From positions 19,326,288 to 19,390,287 of the forward strand of contig NC_092676.1 in NCBI RefSeq assembly GCF_964355755.1: a stretch of DNA of 64,000 nucleotides, in the 5' to 3' direction. Origin of the DNA: Antedon mediterranea. Taxonomy: Eukaryota > Echinodermata > Crinoidea > Comatulida > Antedonidae. Positions within the stretch are counted from its first letter, which is position 1. Each line of letters begins with the position of its first letter. The position numbers and the translations under genes are program-made. Under the pieces are notes generated by a model. It searched no databases. It was not told where the DNA came from and worked only from the letters and a program-made list of their open reading frames with translations. Below, in pieces: positions 50,314-61,600 of the stretch.

Positions 50314-51931
50314 ACCATAAAATAACAATATGACTCAAATTTAGATAATGAAAAGGTATATGAAGCATGCAGATAAACAACTATGACTGTACAGGCCTTA
50401 GTAGCTGCAGGGAAGAGTGTAATTTCATTGTAGTGTCACACAAACGTTTGAGTCGGCCAAATACAATGTGTGAATTCATCAACGGCGCAGATCCGTTTAA
50501 TACTAGTGATAGGCCTAATTATTACTTAATACTCAATTACTAATTATTAACACATAGCTAAGCATGTTCAGGCCAAAGGTGAAAGTATAATGAAATCATT
50601 ACAAATGAAAGCACTCTCAAACATATTTAACAAACATTTAATTTAGAACGAAATAAGAACAAAAATATAATGTAATATAGTCCAGACCCGGTTATTAATA
50701 ATAATTTTCAATGTTTTTTCCTATTTGTTTCTCTAACTGTAGGCCTAATAGGGCCCTATTGAATTTGAAAATAAGCTGGTAGTGGATCGTCATGAGTGTT
50801 TCGTATTTGTAAAACACACATTCATTTTTTTTTATTAGTAGGCCTATTATAGCCATCTGGATACAACCGTACAATCAATCATTAGAAACAAATTGTTAGG
50901 CCTAAATAAGCAATATATGCAAAACAGAGCTACATTTTAAGACTAAAATCAGCAGGAAATAATTTAATGTTAGGCCTGAAATTTAAATGTTTTTATATAT
51001 TGTTTAAACCTCAGCTCTGGAGCCCCGGTGTAAATTCCAACATTTTGATTTATATCTACTGCAAGGAAATAGAGTTTACTGGTTGTGATCATGTGACATT
51101 TGCATAAATTATGAAGTTATTATTTCCTCGTTCAGGTTTTGTTTTAAAACTATGTTAAACTCTTTAATAAGATTGCTAATTGCTATAATATTAGAAAATA
51201 AAACACTAGGCCCTATTGCCGTTTGCCATGTTTTAGGCCTCTTTGCCTTTTTGTGTTTTAGACCGACAGACCTTCTTGTTTGGTAAGTAGGCCACACTAA
51301 CCTGTTTTCACACTAGGCTATTTTTGTTCGCACAAATCAAAGAGTTGACTAATGCGCATGCGTTTTCATATTTTCATCTAATTATATGACGATGAAAATT
51401 ACACAACCAATCAGAACTCAGAAATTTGCTCAATTGTTCGTATATAGTGCAAACAGGCTTTACCAGGGACTATTTTGACGTAAGTAGGTCTACTTATACA
51501 GGTATGTTCGGTTCAATTGAAATCGGTTGAAATTACCAGAATCTATTTTTATAATAGAAGTATTAATAATTTCATTATAAATATTAATCGTGGACAGAGT
51601 TTGCAATTTTATACTCATCATTAGGCTAAGTGTCTCTTAAATGCGGTCAACATCCTTTCAGTGGTGCCTCTTGAGCCTTGGTAGTGGTGCCGCGTTGCTC
51701 TAATTTCTTCCTGCCATTTTTTATTTTGATTGATGTCCACACGATACGAATAATATATGTAGTTTAATTATGAATTTTATAATATACGGGTTACAATGTT
51801 GATATTTCGTTCATTTTCATGTTCAACTGATAATTCTTGTTTATGGGCCTATTTTATACATAATTTTCCATTTGTTTGGTCTTCCAATATTGTTCACATG
51901 ATAACAAGCTGAGTGGTTCGATGTAAGCATA
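50314..51931. other. Intergenic DNA, no gene recognised
   Basis: AT-rich sequence with scattered AGGCCTA words. No exon-like segment stands out apart from the candidate exon starting at 51,932 on the minus strand. Confidence 0.5.
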
Positions 51932-54900
51932 CTAGGGTGAACGCTTTATACAACAGCACAACCTGCTAAAGAATCCTCTGTCAGGCTCAGGAGGAGCTTG
52001 TGGTTCCGTACCCTGCAAGCAATAAGAAAAGAGTATGAACATTAGTTAGTAAACCTAAATAACTGTACTCCATATACAAAGAAAATTTAGATTTGATACA
52101 ATCAGTTTGTTATTTTAAAGTTGTTCAGGTTTCATAAGGTGTGGCATACCGAATTTATGGGTTTCCCTTGATGCGTATTTTTTTATCTAATATTATTTAC
52201 GGAATTTACCCAAACAAATATGATACAGCAGTTCACACAAATCCCAGAAAAACATGATTAAACAATAACTAAAATAACAGCCCATTACGAATAGTAAATA
52301 CCAGATAATTACATTACATAACATTGTCATTTATAGCGCCTTTACAACGATCAAAGCGCTTTCTAGTGAAGATATATAGGCCTAGGAGAAAAGGTGTGTG
52401 TCGTGTTTAAAAGTTCGATGAGTTGCATTTGTTTTAGTGACGTTATTCCACATAGTCGGGCCAAGCTTTGAAAATTTTTAACTTTTTAACTTTTATACAA
52501 TCAGAATGTTCAGATAGCAATTGTATTTTTAAAACACTTTTAAAATAAATAAAACGATCGGTGAACATTAAGGGAAAAACATCGCGTTCAGATTTAGACC
52601 AGTACGACCAGAGAAGAGTGAAATTAAGTTAATTTCAATCTTAATTGAAAATATAAATAGAATTTTACTTTTGATAGTTACACCGATTAATGATGTCACG
52701 ATAATTTTTTCCCATAAAAATTATCATAATATTTAAGTTATCGAACTTATTCAATCATGATATCTGCATAGACTCAAAACACTATTGACGTACGTAAATG
52801 ACGTCGCATAGTTACCGTACAACATGAATGTAAATACTAAGTTTTTTATACTTGATGAATGGTATAAAAATATGAAAGCTTATTTATTATAACATCTCTT
52901 AAAACTCGATTACATCAAGCAAACTTCCTAATATATTGCATTGTTTTTTTAAATATATGTATTTAGGCCTACTTCGACGAATTTAATTTAGCTTTATAGA
53001 AGATAAAATTCGAGTACTGTATTAGGTACATAAGCCTATACTCTTTCAAAAAATGTATCTTTTATATTTACTGAGAAAGTAAGATAAAAGCCTATAATGT
53101 GAATTTTGGGCCGTATAGAACCAAAGCTACCGAATCTTCACTTTAATTTTTAAGTTTTTATAGGCCTTTTATTAATATGTGGTTAATGATACCAACCAAT
53201 CCAGTGACTAAGCGGTACATTTTTGATTCAGGCAGAGTGGAACAGGCCTATAGAAATTATGAAATTTTGATTTATGTTATATACACTAAACCTCCTAGTG
53301 GTAACCTTTGCAATGTATGCACAGGTCTACACTTACAATGAGGCCTTGTTTAACATTTGAAACATGGTTTTTAAAATTAGTAAAGGCATCCGCATTTTCA
53401 ACCATATTTTGTAACTCGACCTGATATATATTTTAAGTACACTGAGAATCGGGTATAGCTTATGGCATGCTTGTGCACTCAACAGTCAAAATTATTTCTT
53501 TATACTAATTTAAATATTATTATGATTGTATTACACTGAATGTATCTATTTTTATTGTCATCGTTTTTGTTTTATTATTATTATTTTTATTATTATTTTT
53601 ATATTATTTTAAGTAGTAAATTTTATTAGTTTATATGTATGTGTATTGTTTCTGTGGTCTTTCTCGAGACAACTTGATTTCTTCTAGAGAAGACCCCAAA
53701 TGATGGCTTATTACCATGTGTTCATTTAAATAATGTACACACCTATGTTAAACTGTACAATAATATGCCATTATTGAATAAACAAATGTTTTTTGAACTT
53801 GAACTTTACAAGTTTATTAAATGTGGGTCTACTTGAAAGACTGAACCATTGTCTACTCAATTAAATTAAAGATATTTGTCACAGATTATTACTTGTTTGA
53901 AACGGTTCTATTCACTTGGCTGCTACCTAATTAAGTACACAGGACGAGAAACATGCAAATGCAGTACAGTAAAAAAGGATCAAGAGTGTAATTTCACTCT
54001 TTCATTCTTTTACTTTACAGAACAATGTTTCGGTTTCATTAGCCAATAAGTCAGTAAAAGTTTCTATTCTGGTTTTTTAAAACTAAAATACCAAAAGAAA
54101 GCTACAACATCCTTTAAACATCGTTGGTTGACGAAGGTCTAACTGAATATTGTTCATCTAATCATAATTCATCCAATTCATATTCCGTGGCATAATATTT
54201 CAGGTTCATTATAATATCCAATAAGTCAGTAATAAGATTCTGTTTCTGTTTCTTTTACTGACATATAATAACACAATTTCTTTAAAAATCTTTGTTTTGA
54301 CGAAGGTAACTAAACTGAATATTTTTAATCTGATCATAATTACCGTGGCATAACCTTTGTATCATAGGCCTATTCACAATATGTTTCGGGTATTCACTAT
54401 AGTCAATCAGTACAGTAATAAGTTTCTGTTTCTGTTTCATTTATTAATACCAAAATCACAGGCTGAATTAAATTACAATGTATGCTGCAACACAATTTCT
54501 TATATTTGATTGATTTTTTGTATTTTCAATCTTTCGACAATCAGAAACAAAAAAGTTAAACGGGGCTGGCTGTCGAGGTAAAGCAAACGTTTAAAAAAAC
54601 TGTCATCAAAAGATGTGCTTAACCAAATCTACGTCAACAATACAGATCAACAAACAAAATTCAAAACAAAACATAAAACCAAAAAATACTGTGCTAAAAT
54701 TACATTGGAGAAAGATTATAAAATATTAGATGCTTATATTATAGAAAAAGGATTATTGTACATTAGAGATTGATTTATAAAAATATAATCGTTGGACTAA
54801 CAACTATAGGCTTATATTTCACGTGTTTTCTCGGTTTATACTGGTTCCAATTTAAAAGTAAAATGACATCAGTTCTAATCCAATTAGATTCCCCCTTTTG

Positions 54901-57567
54901 TATCCCGAGCGTGATATAAGGATTACTGCCGATGTTATTAATTTAGATTTTGAAAATTCATTTTGATATTATTTTCAAAAAAAATGCATAAACCAAATTG
55001 AACGTAGACCTATAATTTCGGTTGAAACTCGGCGCAATCAAATATGTTCAGTGCATGTCTACTATCGCAACAATTCTGACACTGAATGGGCCTACACAAT
55101 TTTGAGAGATTTGCAATTCGCAAATATTTCACTGCTCACATCATCTCAGACGATAGATAGATAGATGAGTACCAGTAGTTGAGTTGTCGAGTTGCGCAAA
55201 TGCCAACTTTATGTCTGCTGGTGATGCTTCAACCGAAGTTGTTCAGAGGAGCATGCCTCACATACCAACCTCTCAAGTTAGATTAGTATCTAAATGATGT
55301 TAGATACGTAAAAGGAAATAAACTAACGTCCATGTATGCTCGTTAATATGACGATTGACTAGGATACGTAGTGAGCAATGTGGCGCTAGGTCGATTAGTA
55401 ATGAATAATGATTTTGAGGAATGAATTATCATGAATGAACGTAAGAATGGGAAGGGTGGAGGGTGGAGGTGTAAGTGAGTGAGTGAAATCAATGACAGGA
55501 TGATAAAGGAATGAAAGAATAGGCGACCAGATGAATAAATGTATACTGTAATGAATGAACGAATGTACGAATGAGAAGTGGGGTAGTGAGTTAGTGAAAT
55601 CATGGAGGTATACCGTATAATATACCTCCATGGTGAAATGAATTAAAGGATGATAGCAGAATGAAAGAATAGGCGACAAATGAATGTACTAATGAATAAA
55701 CGAATGTACAAATGAATTTTAGATTAAACGACTAAATGTAAAAATCAATGAACGAATATCACTTACAGAATTAATCTAATAACTGTAGACTTACGATAAA
55801 ATGTATACACGTGTTAAATGAACAGAGGTGATATAACACGCTTTTATGAGAAGAAACAAAATCGAATTTAATGCAATAACAGAATGAAAACTAAGTAGAT
55901 CTGGTAAACTAATCATATTATATGGAAACTGCGACAGAGATAATAATGTTTTATTAATCCATAAATCATTATGAATATACATATGTTAATTAGGTGGATA
56001 GTAGAGTGTTTAAAAGTGATGACAATGCGTGGTGCTATTATTGGGAATACTGTATCCCATGGGCCATTTGCCGGATTTTTAATTGCACTTAAGATAAAAG
56101 AGGTAAAATAATGCCTTGCATACCGCTTCGTACCCCCGTCGAGTTATATTATTGTATTCCTATTGTAGACCTAATATTATTTCTCAAGAATATTATATAG
56201 AGTACTGATAAAGCGATGCATTTAAAACGTTTTCAATGAAGTCAGTACATAATGGTACATATCTACGGAAGCCCGTTCGGACCACTAGTCAGCTCTTAAA
56301 ATAATTATAACTAGTGGCCCGGAACGGGCTTCTGTACATAACTTTCTACCACTGCTATGCTATGAACTGAGCATCATATTCTATTTCAAACTCTGTCTAC
56401 ACTATCAAACTATTTTGACAAAAAAAGTGTGCTGTGCCCAATTATGGTAGCAACATGCTTAAATATGGTATTGATGACATCATGTCCATATATATATATA
56501 TATATATATTTAGTCACCGTGTAATGTATGAACATGTACTGTATTATAAAAAGACACAAATTATAGTCATACAATGGATTGCTGTTACTGTTGATTGAAT
56601 TACAACAAAAAGGTAACGTGTGTTTGTTGTAGGCTTGACAAAGGAGACAAAATAATCTATAACTATTTCATAACGTATTTAGTGACCTAGAAATTGATAT
56701 AAAACGACTTGAGTATTTCGTCATTATGTGTTTTTCTCAAAGATATGTAATCATTACAAAAAAATAGAATTTCTTTCTTTCATAGCATACGGTATGTATG
56801 TCTATAATATTATTGAAATTAGGCGTTAAATTGTTTTGATATTGAAGAAAGTCAGACTTGTAATTGAGGCGTAATTATGTACGATAAATACTATCCTTGG
56901 TCAAAATATTACTATTAAACCTGGTCTAGAATTAATATACATGTGACATCCAGTAGGCCTTACAGGCCTAAGTAATCTATAACTCATAGGCTCAAGTGTG
57001 TGATACTTGATATAAATTATTAATAGAAAAATAACGGTAACGATAACCATGATTTTTATTCAAGAGCATCAATCGACGTTTACGTTATATTCCCCCAAAC
57101 ACATTTATTTTAGTTTTAAGTTTGTATTTGTATTGAATAGGCAAAAAGCAGGACGGTCCATACAAACTAGTGACCACTGATTTCTTTACCAAGTACAAAT
57201 AAAACAGGTTCAATAAAAACGTATTCATCGCTTTATTATTCAACACATTAACAGCTATTAAACGAATTATAAATAATCCACAGACAGATTAGAAATTGTT
57301 ATTGTGACTATATATCTCTCATATCTATTCCATTAATATGCGCCTGTTTTGCTTGTTGTTTCATAGGCCATGTCAGAATTGTATACTGTGCCTAACTATA
57401 TTTCGTGCGGTAATTTCTAATAATAGTCTAACGCGTACGTGCCTCAAATTAAATTCATTAAATTACTAGTCCTATACGAATAAGATCTTCCCCAAATATA
57501 ACATATCCAACATATGCCTACTTACCTCCACCGATGATGGGCCCGTCCTATCTGGATTCTGTGGCAT
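51932..57567 (-). CDS. Candidate two-exon gene for a 40-residue Cys-rich microprotein
   Basis: Minus-strand exon 1 (57567-57526) starts at ATG, encodes MPQNPDRTGPSSVE and ends at a consensus donor (GAG|GTAAGT). Exon 2 (52012-51932) follows a good acceptor (TTGCTTGCAG), keeps the frame and ends at TAG. The 40-residue product is proline-rich, then ends RGFFSRLCCCIKRSP, an arrangement typical of a palmitoylated membrane anchor. N-termini of CTD small phosphatases look vaguely similar, so this may be the 5' end or a short isoform of a larger gene. The single intron is about 5.5 kb. A minus-strand AATAAA lies at 51725-51720. Evidence is splice sites plus an open frame only; it could be chance. Confidence 0.4.
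52013..53489. other. Intron of the candidate minus-strand gene, or intergenic DNA
   Basis: AT-rich, no repeats or exons recognised. Confidence 0.4.
53490..53815 (+). mobile_element. Possible 3' fragment of a non-LTR retrotransposon
   Basis: A TTATTATT microsatellite is followed by a GC-richer stretch and a terminal TTGAATAAACAAATG, a T run and GAACTTGAACTT, an ending resembling 3' tails of invertebrate LINEs. No reverse transcriptase is present and no second copy lies in the window, so this is a weak call. Confidence 0.3.
53816..55379. other. Non-coding AT-rich DNA
   Basis: No gene recognised. A GATA microsatellite lies at about 55,153-55,169. Three loosely similar segments near 54,040, 54,210 and 54,400 (CAATAAGTCAGTAA / TTCTGTTTCTGTTTC) suggest an old diverged tandem duplication of about 180 bp. 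Confidence 0.4.
55380..55760. repeat. Degenerate ATGAATGA / GAATGAAC repeat tract
   Basis: Imperfect tetranucleotide-derived sequence (AATGAATGAACGAATG and relatives), with a larger near-duplication: AAAGAATAGGCGACCAGATG near 55,515 against AAAGAATAGGCGACAAATGA near 55,663. Minus-strand open frames here are simple-sequence translations and not genes. Confidence 0.7.
55593..55639. mobile_element. Tiny palindromic insertion: 32-bp palindrome with 7-bp flanking repeat
   Basis: CATGGAGGTATA (from 55,601), an 8-nt spacer and TATACCTCCATG (to 55,632) lie between two GTGAAAT heptamers. Outer arms are identical to the insertion at 49,826. The surrounding tract also contains GTGAAATCA elsewhere, so part of the flanking match could predate the insertion. 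Confidence 0.55.
55761..56254. other. Non-coding DNA, nothing recognised
   Basis: AT-rich, no repeat, exon or structure identified. Confidence 0.4.
56256..56340. mobile_element. Short foldback element
   Basis: Inverted arms of about 25 bp (GAAGCCCGTTCGGACCACTA against TAGTGGCCCGGAACGGGCTT) around a 20-nt AT-rich loop, GC-rich against its surroundings. TACATA is present on both outer sides (56256-56261 and 56335-56340) and may be a target duplication. Confidence 0.5.
56385..56515. mobile_element. MITE copy 4 (CTACACTATCAAACT family), 3'-truncated
   Basis: Left end AACTCTGTCTACACTATCAA, then TGACAAAAAAAGTGTGCTGTG and TATTGATGACATCATGTCC. The right end has been replaced by a TA microsatellite. 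Confidence 0.65.
56516..57525. other. Non-coding DNA, nothing recognised
   Basis: AT-rich, no recognisable repeat or exon. If the candidate minus-strand gene is real, this is the start of its long intron. Confidence 0.4.
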
Positions 57568-58643
57568 TTTGTTTAAAGGACAGTGAACAAAAACTATACG
57601 AACAACTGTTACAACTAACTAACCGAACGTGATATATAGTTCCAATTATTTCAGTGCCTGATGATACACCAACGAATATTCTATAGATGCCAGTATAGGC
57701 CTACTCAACATGAATATACACGGGTGTGTTCACACACGTCACACACATTGGCTCTTTGCGCAATGCACCATACACCAAACTGGTTTTTAACACGGATGTG
57801 TGTCCACACACTGAACTTTCATGACACAGTCGAATAATTTTCTTTTCACGAAGTTAATAATACTATATGAATGGACTTTGATAATAGAGATCAACCGACA
57901 AGGTTATTGTGACAATGTAAATAATACCCCTCTGATCTTGAGTGGTGAATATATGAAAATACTACAGTATCTCCAAGTACACACACGAGCGGAACGAAAA
58001 GCGGCAGCAACAACTACGACCAGAGCGGAAACAGCTCACCAAATGTTTAAACATTAAGATCTATTAAGTCTTAGTAAAAAGTGTAATGTGAAACATACTC
58101 TAAAATATTTATGTGCACTTATTGCACTTAAGACATGAGCATATGTATTTCTATATATGTGTTGGGGTTAGGGTGTCCCCCAATAGGAGTTTCTCATGGA
58201 AAGGTAGGGTTCTACTGCATATTTTTGTATGTGGTTAAAAATAAGGAAATTATTATAAACTAGCCTTTCCCAAGTTCTTTGAACAATAAATTAACACTCC
58301 TCAAAACCCATGGCATTGTTTACTGCCATTGGGATCAATAGTACTAGCTACAGGGCTCTTGACAATTCTACAACAAATACTCCACAAAATATCGAAACAT
58401 GAACTGAAACAGAAAGAAATATATTTGAAAAGAAACATTCAGATTTGCAGATACCCAGTATAATAGGAAACAATTGCTAAAAATGCACTATTGGCACGCC
58501 ATACCTTCGTAACGCGGAAGTGCCTTGTCAACAAACGAGCGAAGTTCAAAAACAATATTTTGCAAATATTCCTTTTACATCATTATAATTGTATAAAAAT
58601 GATAAGAAATTCAAAATTTATGTTTGAGAAAATAGAGTTTTGT
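57568..58643. promoter_or_regulatory. Upstream region of farnesyl diphosphate synthase
   Basis: About 1.1 kb between the candidate microprotein start (minus) and the FDPS start (plus). It must contain the FDPS promoter unless a further upstream exon exists. A complementary GTGTGTCCACACAC stretch at 57,797 may fold, but I see no decisive core element. Confidence 0.3.
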
Positions 58644-61600
58644 ATGGTACCACGTGTCTACCACCTTTTCGGCTCTGAATCAGCATATTTCCGATGTAAT
58701 TCTTGGCTTTTGCCTAGGCCCTTGTCTAGTCATTGTCCGTTTGTTGTTGGCTCCCGCGAATTATCGGTTTGCTCCACTGCATTTAAACATTTGAGGTAGG
58801 TAGGCATCGGCTTAGACTTTGTGTTTGTTTATTATGATATTTTAAGAGTATACGCTTAATTATCTTTAACTTATCTAGGATACCTTCGACGCAAAGAGAA
58901 TCCTGTAATAATTTCTCAACGTCTACACATAAACCAAGTAAATATTTCAATGAAAACAAATTCAAAGAAGAATTTAAAGAGGCTACTGGTTACCTGAGGG
59001 AAGGCGAGTGTCGGAATGAAATACAAGATGCTGTTGTACATTTAGATCAAGTAAGGCATGTAATATTATTTTGACTTTTTTGAGTGTGTCATTATGATAA
59101 ATCCTATCCTATAAAATAATTCCAACTTTTTGTACTGTGTTCTGGGGCAGATTGCTATAAATAAGCAGTCTATATAACTTAAACGGTCTTAGCGCTTAGC
59201 CGGCTATATTTTGAGCAAGTAGCAAGTAGTCTTTATTATTGCTCTACCACGGTCTAACATGTAAGTGGTCTTTAAAATTAAAGGCTAATCGAAGGAGTCT
59301 TAAAACAGTCTTAAACTTCTCTTTTTGAATTGAGCAAGCATGACAAAGTTTACCTTATTTTGTGTTCTACACGTAAAGTACGTGACGCCCTAAATTTGGT
59401 ACTGTACGTAGTCTTAGTTAAGACTGTTTTATAGCAATACACCCCTGCTCTGTCCATACATGGATTAAAGAATAGAAGGATATGCATCGACGGTGACATC
59501 AAACGATTTTACAACGCGCTTGCCTATACTAAAGCACTGCTGCCAATCAAACAAACACGCTCATTGAACTCTGTGTCTCTAACCGCGGCCCTCTGTAAAA
59601 CGCTGCGAATCAACTGTTACATTTTTTGAGACCAAAACGTAACCATGTAGAAATCGTATGCGCAGTCTGAATGTTCTATTGACATGTCTGCGTCGATGAT
59701 TAATTGACAACAAAAATATATTGCTGAATAATTCTGTTTTAGTTTCATCACAATCGGACTACGAAAAGTTCACTTTCTTACGACTGGTAATTTTAAGTAG
59801 TTGGTAATATTAATAAAATATGCAATTTTTATATTTGAATTATCATTATTTGCCTGCCATCTTCTGTCATTAAAAATTGCGTTAATCTATAGAATATTAA
59901 AATATGCATTTGACCATGTATGTTGTTAGCGTGGCCGGTGTTCACCCATACAACAATCGTGTTTTTAATATATGGCTAAGCAGTGGTTTCTTCATAAATC
60001 TTCTTAATTACCGATGTGATTATATTTAAATTGTAGTGCCTGGTGATTGGCTAGTGGTTATGTCATCCACATCACATCCAATCACCGGGTCTAATTGAAT
60101 GAAAACAGAAAAGCATTTTTTTCATTTATTCTCAGAATTACAAAGAAAGTTAACCAATGAATTAACAAAATCGTGCCAATGACATTGGGTTTATAGTGAG
60201 TTGAATCATGCTGATTGATTGAAATATATATTTATACTGGGTAACCTCTTCAGTCAAAGACTGGTCTCCTAGAGGGCCCAGTTGGTGATCCGTGGCTGTG
60301 ATGTACTAATACACCGGGGTAACCCCCTACTCGTCTCGAAAGATGTACTAGGTTCTTTAAAGTGCACACGAGCTAGATGTGTACACTGGACCTACAGTTT
60401 ATAGTCCTTATCCGAGAAGACTCGTTCTACCACCAGAACCATGGAGTGAGTGAGCCTCGAACCCCTGCCGATGTTATGGCTACGTAATTACGGTTCCACT
60501 ATCTTAACCGCTCGGCCACTCACTCACTCATGCTGATTGATAAAAATGCAGTCAGTTTTCTGTGTAGTAGTGTGTTTAATTGCATGTTCAGTAAATAAAT
60601 CATCACTTCTTAAATGTATCTTTCAGATGATTGATTACAACGTGTTTGGAGGTAAAATGAATCGTGCAATGATAGTTTTAAGTTCCTTCAATCTACTAGC
60701 ATCACCAGATCAATTGACAGACAAAAACCAACAGAAAGCTGTTTTATTAGGCTGGTGTGTTGAGTTGGTAAGGAGTATAATGTTTGATGTTTTAAGTAAT
60801 AGTAATAATTATATCACACTTTTGCACAGTAATATAATGTGTTTAGAGATATTATAAGATATATTATTTCACCTGGCATTGTTTACTATGAAAATCTGAT
60901 GCCTAAGTATTTCTTAAATAGCGCCCTCAGTTTGTAAAGTACCAAACAAAATTATAGCACCCTCTACTGTTTGGCTATGCTTTCATAAAGTCTCCTGATT
61001 TGTTTAAAGGTTAGACATCTGACCACATTTATTTCCTACCCCTATTTGTAAATGCCATTTTAACCTTTTTATTTATCAATTTCTTATATGTTTAGTTACA
61101 AGCATGTTTTCTTGTTGCCGATGACATCATGGACCAGTCAACTATGAGGAGAGGGAAACCATGCTGGTATAAAATTGTAATTTTATGCTTAATTTTGTAT
61201 TAATGTAGTGTATATAATTTTCAACGTAATGTACATAAAACACTAGTTTCAACTTTTCAGTTTTCATCTTATAATAGCAAACCAACAGTTAAAGCCACTA
61301 GACCTATGTTTTTCGACTACATTTGTTGTAAAAATAATATATGGACCATATAATAGATAGATCATTTTTTGGTCTTTAAATGGTTAAAAATGTGAAAAAT
61401 AAGTTGATGTTAATAATTTAAACGGCCCACCATAAATACCGGAATGCATAGCGGATTGTGATGTGATGCACCCACTTTAATCGATTGTGAAAGGGTAAAC
61501 AAATTATAGAAGCATAACTTTTCAGCGAAAAATTGTATTAACAGATTCTGTAGGAAAACTAAGCCAGAAAATTACCTATATATATATGCATATGAAATTA

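Noticed and set aside
55343-55679. Minus-strand open frames rich in Ser, His and Tyr
   Set aside because: They read through a degenerate ATGAATGA-type repeat tract; both overlapping frames are simple-sequence translations.
57821-58057. 78-codon plus-strand frame upstream of FDPS
   Set aside because: No homology recognised, and it ends in a low-complexity Ala/Thr stretch. No splice signals support it.
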